From Rhodocollybia butyracea (Eukaryota > Basidiomycota > Agaricomycetes > Agaricales > Omphalotaceae), in NCBI GenBank assembly GCA_015501585.1, contig JADNRY010000271.1, positions 19,485 through 83,484 of the forward strand: a stretch of DNA of 64,000 bases. Reading direction: 5' to 3'. Of the stretch, positions 46,223 to 57,644 are shown in pieces. The position numbers and the translations under genes are program-made. The notes under the pieces are model-generated. The model saw only the letters and a list, made by a program, of their open reading frames with translations, had not been told where the DNA came from and did not search any database. Position 1 is the first letter of the stretch. Each line of letters opens with the position of its first letter.

Positions 46223-47611
46223 CCCAGTGAAAATCGACATGATTGAAATTGGTTCAAATCGAGTGATATTGGTTCAAATTGAGCGATATCGGTTCAGATT
46301 GGAAACTGTCAGCAAATGACAGGTGTATTCACTTGTCATCATAGGAGAACCGATCTCCTTCGAAAAGTGAGACTTTAACCGATTTTTTTCGTTTAAGATT
46401 GGATGGAATTGGTTTACATTGTTTCACATTGGTTCATATCTATCTACATTGGAAGAAATTGGTTCCTATTATTACAGTTTTTTGGCTTTCAAATCTGTTA
46501 AAATTGATTCATGTGCATTATCATTGGTTCATATCTATATACATTGGTTCAAATTGATTCTATATACATACATGTGCACCACACCATACTAGCAGCAAGA
46601 AAAATGGCCTGAAGTTCGCATCAGCATGTAAATAAAGGCAGCAAAAAGTGGTACTTACAAACAATTACTAATGCGAGCTCCTCAATGCAGATCCCGAAGC
46701 CTTCATTTATTGAATCGGTTTCACATGTATGGAGCACGAAAACAGATGGAACTTACCAGCTTTGGAGCAACCAATTTTGAGACCAACATTTATTGAATTA
46801 GTTTTACATGTAAGGCGAGAATGATGAGGCTTACCTGCTTCTTTGGAGGGGCTGCTGCCTACCCGACACCGCCTCGCTGCCTCATGGTCTTCGCCAAACT
46901 TGATAGCACCTGCCGAGGAAAGAAGGAAGGAAGGAAGAAGGAGAAAGAACAATAAAGTGGGTGGTCAAGAAATATCGAAAATATGGCGTGATCATCAAAT
47001 TTTAATTTAGGGCAGACACCGGCTGCCGGCCATTTGACATGTTCTATAATATCTATTATCTTTGTTGGAAAATGTAGCGGCGGCCATGAATTTGAGCTCA
47101 AAAACATTGTTTGTTGGTCGTTGACCACTGACTTGCACACAGGCAGGAAATAGTAGTTACGATGTATCAAAAATTCCCAATACTTGAAGTTTTTTTGAGG
47201 TTCTCCCTGTCCTGTGTACAGATTGTACAAATCGCCACCTATATCAATTGTGTATCCTGATGCACCGATACAGATGACTTATATCAATACATACTGATAC
47301 AGATAGAAGAGCTGACCTACATGTCCCTACTTCTGATACAAGGTGTACAGGAAGCTACACACACATCAGCGAGGGATACATATCATTTTAGTGTTTCCTG
47401 ATGTAGAATTTACGCATTTACATCGATAAAAGTAGTGAAGGCCATGGAGAACCAAAAAGAACAGACCACAAGATTGTCTAATTGTGCTGAATCCGATTCA
47501 GCCGGGCTGGAACCGATATTATCCGAGCTCATGCTATTTCAACCGATCCTAACAGATCCTAACCAGTCTGAATCATTTCCAACCAATCTCATCATGTTGA
47601 TTTTCACTGGG
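46223..47611. mobile_element. inverted-repeat element with attggttca repeats, 1.4 kb
   Basis: Ends CCCAGTGAAAATC (46223) and GATTTTCACTGGG (47611), with inverted similarity continuing about 30 bp. A 7-bp target repeat attgaac lies at 46216-46222 and 47612-47618. The left 350 bp are full of attggttca-type repeats (46245-46560). No coding capacity. Class uncertain. Confidence 0.8.
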
Positions 47612-47765
47612 ATTGAACGACTGGAGGTGTTACTGTGCGAGAATGATTTTTTCCCGCTTAGGGAAGGCATGTATGATTATGCATTATGTTCCTGGCGGAA
47701 CAGTGTTATCCAGAGAGATAATCCGGCAGACGGTGCCACTGTGTACATCCAATTGCCCTGTACTC
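47612..47765 (+). other. copy A right end
   Basis: Resumes the remnant with RLEVLLCENDFFPLREGMYD and matches copy B 61060-61196, after which similarity to B stops. Confidence 0.6.
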
Positions 47766-50700
47766 AGACTCTAGCTTCTATACTTACTAGCAGCTCACCG
47801 AAAGCTTCTAGTCAAGTTAAGTTCAAGAACCAAGACTCCCCGAGGCTTTGAGCATGACATTTCAAGATTTAGATTTGTCATAAGCTTGCATTCTTTGTCG
47901 TACACAAGCAACCTGAGGCTCCAGTAGACTGAAAGGGGAGGTAGGATACACAGTAAGTACTTCACTGTGTGCACGATAGCTTTGCGCTTCGGGATGTACA
48001 AACAGATGAGCAACAGATATGAACATGTTGTTACTAGTCCCCTTTCATATGTTGCCTTGAAAGGGCAAGCGGAGTATGAAGAGGGAGCAACCAGAATGGT
48101 GGACAACAGTCCCTCATTCATTCTAAATATTCAAGCTCAGATTCGAACAGTAGACCCGAAACACATTATTATTATTACTGGACCCACAATCATGAATACA
48201 ACACGTTGTTTTGTGCATCGTAAGAGCTCTGGCGTAGCACGATTCTGTTTTGGAAGAATGAACACAAAAATGAATGATTGTGAGTGTTGGGTAGGTGTAT
48301 GTGTTGGATAGTTCCGCCGGATAGATTATCAGGTGTTCGAGTTCATGGTGAACTAGAGACGCACTGTGAGCAATCATAATGCTAGTAGTGGTTGCACCGT
48401 GTTTATACGTGGTAACCGAAAAACCCACAAAATTAGGGCATACAGTACGTCAGGCAGACGTACCATCTGACAAGCATCAGTGCGCATGCAACAAGTGTGG
48501 AGCAGTAAGGCGTACTTGAATCCATACATCGCCTCAGGATTTTGCATCAACCCATCTTCACTACCCGTACAACCAATATATCACGACGCGTAATTGTAAC
48601 CCAGCTTCCAAGAATGATGGTCTATGTTGCTATACCATGTACTGCTTCTGACTCGCCCGGCTCTGGCTATCTTGAGTCTTTTTCGCTGCTAACGACGCTC
48701 TGACTTTGTACTAGACATAACACGTAAGCACTTGATATTGTGTTATCGTGAAAAGAATGCTAATTAGTTTACCAACATGTTTATAGGTTACGGGATCGGA
48801 GATGTTCGCATGGCGTCAACGTCCGGATTCACCTAGGTAGAGCCCACAGAGCCCACAGGAAGCAACAGTACGGCTGCCAGAACAGGAATCGAGCCTAGTA
48901 ACACTCCGGTGGATGGTCGACGGTATCGCTGAGGGAAAGCCGCTCCTTGGGCTTGATTTACAGTTAAAATCAGCAACGTGCATGTCGGGCAAGCATGATT
49001 CGGGTTTGCTTTCGCCACTGGAGTAAGATCTGCTAGCCTTGCCCCAAGTGCCGGCTTCTCTGAGCTGGACATAGGAATTTTGTTTTGCGGGACACAAAGT
49101 TGTTCCTGTTCCAAAAGCTTGTGTCGCTTCACCTCTTTCGCCATTCCTAGAGCTCCTATCTACACCGTCAACGTCTCGACAACTGTCACCTCTGTCCGAG
49201 TACCTGAGTCTGAAAACACTCTCTGCAACGGAAATCCGTAGCCATCCTACACTGGTGAGGGAATGCCACTTGCCTCCAGAATCTGAATCCCGCTTTGTCC
49301 GTGTTCATCTAATGGTATGTACTTAAGTGCCTCTCATCTACAGCATCTAATATTCAAGGTTGTATTTTCCAGGACAGAAAAAACAACATTCAGTATTACA
49401 TGCAGCAGGCATGATTCACCAAGCAGCAGTCCGTCAACCTGCCATTGCTGTCCCTGCAACCCCAGTCCGGTTGTTCCCAATCCGCATCGGAGTTCGAGTC
49501 TGTGGTCAATTCTTCTTCCGGTGGACCAGACTACGTCACAACCAGATTCATGGGTGATGACCGAGAACCTATTGTCCATCCCAGTCATCTTCATAAGTTA
49601 CCACACACACGCACCGTCCATTCCACAAGAGTGCAAAGAGAATTGGGGTCGCTTCGACGAAGAGGGTGCAGATACATGGAGAGAGAGAAGAAGTAAAGAG
49701 CACTGTCCCTTTTCCAGCTTTTCCTCATTTCTCCATGCACCAGTTCTTCGTGTTTTCCAGGCTATCTCTGTCATTTGTACTGACTTGTTCCTACTCTTTT
49801 ATCATGACCCTGTAAACAATATCTTTGAGGGTAATGCATCGTTGAGAGCCTAAAAATATCTGGAAGATCACAGCAAAGGTACAGGCACGAAAGAGTGAGG
49901 AGGAAGAAGAGCGAAAAAAACGAGTGGGGTGATGGATGTGATAAAAAGAACCATGAGAACCGGCGCGCGTTAAATTCGAAATTTCCCGATTTGGATAAGA
50001 GCTGCTATCTACGCAGATGCGTCATGTCATGTCAACGTGTCTTATATTATGCTTCATGCCCCCAGCTGCTTGTAGTCAACATGATTGACCGATGACCAGT
50101 TCTGCGTTGTTTACAGGACACCTTTGTGAAATTTCCGCCAAGATAATCTACCCACGCACTTTCGAGGGGAACCCGGACTCCAAGGACGTGTTGTACAGCA
50201 CTGAACATTGGATCTACGAGCCGCACTGCGGGCTGGGTAATATTATGCTGTCCTAGGGACACGATGAGGTGAGTTCAGAGGCTGCTAACTCGTGCACTTC
50301 GGATTCACTGACTTGGGATCACTCGGCAAGTTCTTTAGTACTTGTATCACGTCCTCAACGATGGATCAAAACTGCCTCCAGCAACTTCTACCCTTGGCAC
50401 CGAGAGGGCGTGTACACCCATTTGGTGAACGAAAAGGATCACAAGTATCTCAACGCCGTTTGGGCGTTCAAAATAATATTCAATCCCTATGATCTTTATA
50501 GCAAAAGCGATGCATCTTGTAATCTACCACGCTGAGGCCATACTACAAAGGCTTGATTGTGAAACTCTTCCCAACTGTGCTGGATTGGTAGGAGAATCAC
50601 CCGCTACAGACATTGCGCCCAATGTGTCCCTCTCGGAGGTAGGACTTTTCTTCAAGTGATTTGATCGTTATTTTACTTTCAAACGCACTGGCTGGCGATT

Positions 50701-50799
50701 ACTCCTTGTAGCATTCCCTTAGGATCTCCTTCACTTAGTACCAATTTTGAAATGTGCGTCCCCAGTTCTTTTACCACCACAACCACCACAGCCAACTTC
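47766..50799. other. unduplicated spacer, no recognised gene
   Basis: About 3 kb without counterpart in either block. Several short coding-like runs exist (plus strand IPRAPIYTVNVSTTVTSVRV near 49145; SSSGGPDYVTTRFMGDD near 49510; KIIYPRTFEGNPDSKDVLYS near 50130; minus strand AKEVKRHKLLEQEQLCVPQ near 49140), but I cannot link them into a gene or name a family. Confidence 0.4.
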
Positions 50800-52123
50800 G
50801 GCTGGCTAAATTGAGTGCCGTTCTACCCGGAAGCACATTACCATATCCCTCCATCCACAAAGACAGGAGATTTGTTGTACTCTTTGACCGGTTAGCATTC
50901 CAAGCATTTTGAGGCACGTTCCTAATTAAATTTTGGAACAGGGATAGCAGAATAACGACATACAATTCTAACGATGGTAGATTCCGAATCTGTTGGTCAT
51001 GGACTTATTTTTTTTGGCAATTGACTTCAGATTGACTAGTTGTCCATCCTGTCCATCCATGTGTACTATCTACCTCTGTTACTTTGACTGTTTGGTGGGG
51101 AGAGGAGGAAAGAGTTCAATTTCAATATCTTAGAGGATGGGATAACATTTTGGCGAGTTTCTCTTGACTTGAAATCTGATTCCGATTCTATAACGATTTG
51201 ACTTGTTGACTCGATCGAATTCATAGAGGCGTGTTTCGGGAGATGCTAGCTAGCGCGGTTGCGAAAGGGTATTCATTTGAGGAATGTAAAGACAAAGTGA
51301 GTATCAGTTGAGCTCCTTTGAAACAAACTTGAAGTGTTTGGAGTTTAAAGTATGACTTCAAGGGCGCTGTACTTATAGGTCCTTCTTTTTTCAGATATCA
51401 AGTTAGATCTGATCTTGGATCTACAGAGTTCTATGCCTGGTGCAAGGCTAATGATATCCCTGTTATCTTCGTGTTTTGGTTGTCTAAACCTCCACGTGGT
51501 GTATATTGATTGAACATATCCAATGGAATGACGCCTACCATCCGTGCAGTGGTCACTAACCTTGTTGGAGAAGACTCTGCGAATGAGATCAAGACTATAT
51601 TGAACGACGTTGACATCAGTTCCGATGGGACTTGGGAGATCAAGTTTAGATATCCTACTAGCAGGTAAGTACAAACACACCCAAAACACGGATTTGCTTT
51701 CTTTATTCGCTTGTACTTATATATATAAACTCTGTCGTTCGTGCTTCTCAGTGGTTTTGGTCACGACAAGTCCCAAGCTATCTTACCCTATCGCGATTTG
51801 GTGAATCCTCCGACCTTGTTTTTCTTTGGAGATAATGTATGTGGTTTGTCCTTTCTCTTCAATCATTAACCTTACCATCACCTTCAAATCACCTTACTCT
51901 CTCCTTCCCATTGCCTTGAGATATGACTACTGCCAAACACAGCAATGTACTTTTCATCAAAGAGAAGGACTATGGAGAGATCGACCTCGCAGCTTACTGC
52001 ACAAAGCGGGGAATTGAGGATGTCTTGTTTAGCAACTTTTTGAAAGTGTTTCCTGTGGTGCAGGATATTGTAAGGGGTGAGAAGAGTTACTTAAATGAGG
52101 TTTTGGGTGATGGGCATGCTTGA
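50800..52123 (+). pseudogene. HAD-superfamily phosphatase-like gene, catalytic motif lost
   Basis: Order of motifs fits the DKMTPPase-like HAD phosphatases common in fungi: IHKDRRFVVLFDR then, after an intron, DSRITTYNSND (about 50850-50975), FREMLASAVAKGYSFEEC (51240-51295), FYAWCKANDIPVI (51430-51470), MTPTIRAVVTNLVGED (51527-51575), GFGHDKSQAILPYR (51752-51800), FFFGDN and KHSNVLFIKEKD (51825-51970), with the stop at 52123. Motif I should be DFDGT but reads DRDSR, so the glycine and threonine after the nucleophile pair are gone. A 5-bp insertion-like shift near 51413 and an extra segment near 51485-51525 disrupt the frame. Likely an inactive relic; it is the only recognisable metabolic-type gene here. 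Confidence 0.6.
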
Positions 52124-52458
52124 GTGTGATTGGATTTCTAGATATATCTACTGTAACTAGAGTTGTTATTATAGATTTCTTACTTGTTTCTTACAGTCAA
52201 CTTACGGTATAAACTTTTCAGCGATGGACCGATGGTGGCTGCAAGCATATGGATGTGGATTCAGCACTGATAAACAACGGAGGTGTTATGAGATTGCAGT
52301 ATTGTGGGGAACATAAAGCTGTAGCCTGTAGATACTTTTGGGAAGAAGAACAGAACGACACGGCGGACCTCCAATAATGTGTTCGCTTCGACCATTACCA
52401 ACATTTATTGGTAAAGACAAAGCTCACATTTACTTTGCCTTGTTCCCAGAGTACAGCA
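52124..52458. other. no gene seen
   Basis: Between the HAD relic and copy B; I see no repeat, motif or open frame of note. Confidence 0.5.
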
Positions 52459-52543
52459 AACGTGAACATTGAATTCCAGAAATAACACAGATGTGATACA
52501 GGAACAGGAGGTCAAACTCAGGCTACATCTGCTCACCTACAAC

Positions 52544-55500
52544 TTAACTTGTGTTGGCCACACAAGTCCAGCATTTATGCCAATTCCCACCATAGTTGCA
52601 GTTTCTGAATGAAACCTTGGTGTATCCCTCACGAGAAATTATGAGCAAGGTTTCATCAGCGACTAAATTTTGTCGGTACTGTATTGGAACCCAGACAATG
52701 CGATGTTGGGAATCCGAATCCTGAAAATAAATCCAGCCATCATCAGCCAGTTTCCAAGCTAAGGTTGTTTAGAAAAATGTGACAAATGTGTGACAAGGGT
52801 AAACTCACAATGGAAGATGGGCCCCCCGTGAGTGGATATAGTGGCTGTACTACCTAGATCCTGGAGATAAATAATAAGTAACAAGTACATAGGTTAAGAG
52901 TGGTGGTAACATACTTTTGCAGGTGCATTTGAGCTAGTTTGAAGAAGTGAAAAAACAAGAGTCTGATCATAGGGGGGATTGCGTCAGAGTCCAAGAAACC
53001 AGGTTGTGAGTGAAGAGGTTGGACACTGACATTTGAAGGCATGATGGTTTCATTATGAGGGCGGGGAGCAATCCTGTCACCATCTGGGGAAAATGCAACA
53101 GAGTTCACCCAATGAGTGTGGCCTTCAAGAGGTTTGCCAATGGCATCCCCTGTTTTTACATCCCAGATCCTGATGGTTTGATCATGAGATCCAGAAACAA
53201 TCCTGTCACCACCTGGGGAAAATGCAACAGACCCCACCCAATCAGTGTGGCCATCAAGAGGTTTGCCAATGGCATCCCCTGTTTTTGCATCCCAGATCCT
53301 GATGGTTTCACCAGAGCCAGAAACAATCCTGTCACCACCTGGGGAAAATGCAACAGACCCCACCCAATCAGTGTGGCCATCAAGAGGTTTGCCAATGGCA
53401 TCCCCTGTTTTTGCATCCCAGATCCTGATGGTTTGATCACCAGAGCCAGAAACAATCCTGTCACCACCTGGGGAAAATGCAACAGAGTGCACCCAATGAG
53501 TGTGGCCTTCAAGAGGTTTGCCAATGGCATCCCCTGTTTTTACATCCCAGATCCTGATGGTTTGATCATGAGATCCAGAAACAATCCTGTCACCACCTGG
53601 GGAAAATGCAACAGAGTTCACGTAATGAGTGTGGCCTTCAAGAGGTTTGCCAATGGCATCCCCTGTTTTTTGCATCCCAGATCCTGATGGTTGTATCACG
53701 AGAGCCAGAAACAATCCTGTCATCACGTGGGGAAAATGCAACAGAGTTCACATAACTAGTGTGGCCTTCAAGAGGTTTGCCAATGGCATCCCCTGTTTTT
53801 GCATCCCAGATCCTGATGGTTTTATCATCAGAGCAAGAAACAATCCTGTCACCACCTGGGGAAAATGCAACAGAGTTCACCCAATGAGTGTGGCCTTCAA
53901 GAGGTTTGCCAATGGCATCCCCTGTTTTTGCATCCCAGATCCTGATGGTTTGATCATGAGATCCAGAAACAATCCTGTCACCACCTGGGGAAAATGCAAC
54001 AGAGTTCACGTAATCAGTGTGGCCTTCAAGAGGTTTGCCAATGGCATCCCCTGTTTTTGCATCCCAGATCCTGATGGTTTTATCATTGGAGCCAGAAACA
54101 ATCCTGCCACCACCTGGGGAAAATGCAACAGATTTCACCCAATCAGTGTGGCCTTCAAGAGGTTTGCCAATGGCATCCCCTGTTTTTGCATCCCAGATCC
54201 TGATGGTTTTATCATTGGAGCCAGAAACAATCCTGTCACCACCTGGGGAAAATGCAACAGACCCCACCCAAGAAGTGTGGCCATCAAGAGGTTTGCCAAT
54301 GGCATCCCCTGTTTTTGCATCCCAGATCCTGATGGTTTTATCACAAGAGCCAGAAACAATCCTGTCACCACCTGGGGAAAATGCAACAGATTTCACCCAA
54401 TCAGTGTGGCCTTCAAGAGGTTTGCCAATGGCATCCCCTGTTCTTGCATCCCAGATCCTGATGGTATTATCACCAGAACCAGAAACAATCCTGTCACCAC
54501 CTGGGGAAAATGCAACAGAGCTCACCCAATCAGTGTGGCCTTCAAGAGGTTTGCCAATGGCATCCCCTGTTTTTGCATCCCAGATCCTGATGGTTTCATC
54601 ATGAGAGCCAGAAACAATCCTGTCACCACCTGGGGAAAATGCAACAGACTTCACCCAATGAGTGTGGCCTTCAAGAGGTTTGCCAATGGCATCCCCTGTT
54701 TTTGCATCCCAGATCCTGATGGTTTTATCATTGGAGCCAGAAACAATCCTGTCACCACCTGGGGAAAATGCAACAGACCCACCCAAGCAGTGTGGCCATC
54801 AAGAGGTTTGCCAATGGTATCCCCTGTTTTTGCATCCCAGATCCTGATCATGTTATCACCAGTGCCACAGGCTATTCTATGTCCATCATGGGACAGACTC
54901 AGACATCCAATCTCTTCTCCCACATTCCATGTCCCCACTGTTGTAGCCATCCCAGCCATTGTTTTCTTTTCCACCTGTATTCCCCCTGTAAGTCTTTTGG
55001 CTGCACTCAATTTGTCAGACCAAAATGGAAGGATGCTTAAATACCAATGTGGTGTCATGGTATTTACTTTGCTTAGGAGAAATGTATCTAATGCTCCTAA
55101 CATATTGCTTATTGATCCATTCAATTCCGGTATCAGATTTGGTACCTACAACATGTGTTAGTCCTTCAACAGTCACCCTTAATTTCATGCTATCTTACTT
55201 ACACTGAGCACCTCCTTCAATATGTCCACACATAGACCCAAATAGTTTAGGGTTTCCCTTTCCCCTTGGTTACTCTGAGCAAATTCATCACCTCAATCCA
55301 GTATATGATATTTTCTTCTGTGAAATTTTTAAGTTCCTTGGAACTCTTTTCATCCACTGTTGTTCTGCTTAAATGAAATCCCCAATTTTTGCAGGCATAA
55401 ATGAGACTGTCATCAAAAGCTTCTTTTACCTTTTTTCAATATCTCGAACCTCACTATCCACCAGATATGATGAAGGAAGGTTGACCATATTGAACTTTAA

Positions 55501-57644
55501 CTTGCTGTTCATAATGTGAAAACATGCATGGCTCAAGAAGCTCTCTCGTTGTAATGCACCCCACTGCAAACTATTTCCATTGTTAGCTCTCCTCAAAAAA
55601 TCTGGAAATGATGCATGGAAAGTGTAGACAGCCTGATCTAGTTCAGATACATATATAACTGCTCCTAAAGAAGAGATAAATGGCTTTACTTGTGCAACAT
55701 CACATTGAGATAACTGGGCAATGACTTCACATGACACAGGGCTACTGACAGTAACCACAGTGTGTAATACTTTCAAAATCTGGGTTTTCTCCTTGTGCGA
55801 AACTCGCCCAATTGCTCTGTCGATGATAGTGGCATAGAACTCATCCAATCTTTCAGTTTGGCTTTCCATAGTATGTTCCACATTGAGTGCCTCATTTACC
55901 CTCGATTGTATGAAAATATCATTGTCGGTGATCCATTTCACCAGAGTGGCTGCGAAAATAAAAAGCTTTCCTGACATATGCGCCAACAGTTTAATTTGGT
56001 CTGTTGTAATAATATCCTTCCAACTCTCCAGCTCTTGGAATAAAAATGCAGCAATATCCCCCTCTATCAAGCTCCTTTCCACATCATGAAGGAAAATTTT
56101 GTAAGGGGATGGAGAACTTTTGAAATGATGATAAACAGACTGTTCTGGCCGGCTTGTGAATATGAATTTCAGACCAGGCATATCACCATTTTGAATGGCT
56201 TTAATCAATGGATTCACCACCAAAGCAACATTCTCACATTCATCCAATGCATCAATCACAACAACAGGAGTCACCGAGTGGAACGCTCTGGCTTTTATTG
56301 CCTCTTGCCAAGGATGTACAATCAAATCCAGTTGCTTTGCAACCTCCTTATCAGCAATGTCAGGATCCTTTTGCAGCTCCCTCTCAAGAACCTCTGCAAA
56401 GGTTCGGGAATAGCGTGCAAGCTGATAGGTAATAGTTGGAATAATCTTTGTATGGTCTCGACAAGCAGGAAGCTGCCTGGAGCAGAAGAATGCACCTGCA
56501 AGTACTTCTTCTTTCTCAAATATCTCACATGCTGTTTTGGAAAGGGTACTTTTGCCTGTTCCGGCCATTCCACCCATCCAGTACACTTGATCTTGGGAAT
56601 CAGATATACCTGCCCAGTCTTGGATTTCTTTAAGAATTTGGACCCTCGTTCCTGGGTACATGACCTCCTCATGCTCTTAGCATGGTCATGAAAGGCCTCT
56701 TTAGAGGGAGCGAGTTTGCTCAGGAACATTTCCTGCCCATGTTATCTCAATTTATTGAACCTTGAATATAATACTTCCACACACCTTACTGATTTGAGTT
56801 GTATTTCTTTCAATACGAAAGAGAATCTTCCTCTACATTTGGTACAAGATGAATCATTCTGACCAACTGTACTGATTCGCTGGACATACCTCGCAAGTCT
56901 TGAAGGCTTTACTTACATCCTGGAAGTATTGATCGATTTCTTGAGAAAGAACATCTGCTTGAACCACTTGTTGTATGTTTCCAAGCATCTTGGAAGTCCG
57001 TGTCTCATATTTTTGAGGTGCTGCCTCGATATTGATTTTCTCAAGTTCACTAGAAGGGACATCAATCAATTATAATCCCAGTATTTAGAATTGCCTCTTA
57101 CCTGGCCAGGTTTTCAAAAATTTTATCCGTCTCAGTGGACCCACTCTGCTCACTCCGATATTCCTTCACATCTTTTACCTTGGATGCCAGATCCTTGGCC
57201 AATGCCTCTATCTTTTCTTTGTTCTCGGATACTTGCTGAATTTAGAAGTACATGAGCAAAAATTATTGTTCGATCTGTCGAAACTCCACTCACATGATAA
57301 ATCTGAATACATTTAGAAACTATGCCAAGTGCAGAACCCACACCCGCAGGTACAACTGGAATCAAGTCCGCAATTTCTTTCAATACTACGAGGCCTTTTT
57401 CTACAGCGGCTCCTGCAACGCGCAAAGCGTTAGGGTTGTTTGGCGTGTTTGGCGTGATACTATTTTCAATGTTCTGGGCCCCAGGGACACCCTGCGTCGC
57501 TTGAATAGGCTCTGACGGTCCAGAGTCTCTAGAGCTCCGAGTACTGCCCACATCAGAAGAGGGTTTTGTCTTGCGGTTTTTTCGAGAAAAGGGATTGTGC
57601 CATTTGCGCGTGGCTTTGGTCTGGTTCTTGGTCTGGTTTGACAT
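52544..57644 (-). pseudogene. NLR copy B: helical N-terminus, NACHT, 14 WD40 repeats (frameshifted)
   Basis: Cytosolic STAND-type sensor; in fungi such NWD proteins act in non-self recognition and programmed cell death. From ATG 57644: MSNQTKNQTKATRKW; helix LIPVVPAGVGSALGIVSKC; coiled exons (about 57113-57238 and 56889-57060, QADVLSQEIDQYFQDVS); NACHT with Walker A GMAGTGKST (about 56560), Walker B VVVIDALDECE (about 56240), sensor FTSRPEQS; post-NACHT helices; linker; 14 WD40 units (about 53050-54890); tail; last exon DDGWIYFQDSDSQHRIVWV, stop 52544-52546. Breaks relative to copy A or neighbouring repeats: one base short near 55433 and 55254, C3 for C4 near 54777, T6 for T5 near 53667. All are in or next to short runs, so sequencing error and real decay are both possible. 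Confidence 0.85.
53050..54890 (-). repeat. WD40 array of copy B, fourteen 129-bp units
   Basis: Fourteen units with the core IRIWDAKTGDAIGKPLEGHT. DNA identity is very high. Differences concentrate after GHT (S, H, D or T/A, then W or Y, then V, then N, G, K, S or H) and around SGS-x-D-x-T. One unit lacks a codon (SGSGETI, about 53310). The unit length is a multiple of three, so long false open frames also appear on the plus strand. Confidence 0.9.

Larger units (their letters stand above)
787..47765 (-). other. duplicated NLR block, copy A (expanded by seven insertions)
   Basis: Sequence matching copy B (about 52459-61196) occurs here in order and in the same orientation, in pieces: 787-2050, 4330-4962, 11757-13146, 29211-29316, 30844-32514, 33596-35222, 45006-46222 and 47612-47765. 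Each gap is filled by a mobile element with recognisable ends, and at each junction the reconstructed empty site agrees with copy B (for example cccagtc-acgg-atttc against cccagtc-ttgg-atttc). The pieces sum to about 8.0 kb. The strand given is that of the NLR gene. Confidence 0.9.

Noticed and set aside
53629..55161. Plus-strand open frame of 510 codons across the WD40 array of copy B
   Set aside because: The 129-bp unit is a multiple of three, so an antisense frame free of stops repeats itself (MASPV..., KRFANGIPCFC...). The minus-strand WD40 reading has family support; the plus strand has none. The same holds for 1386-2231, 4377-5119 and 53055-53687.
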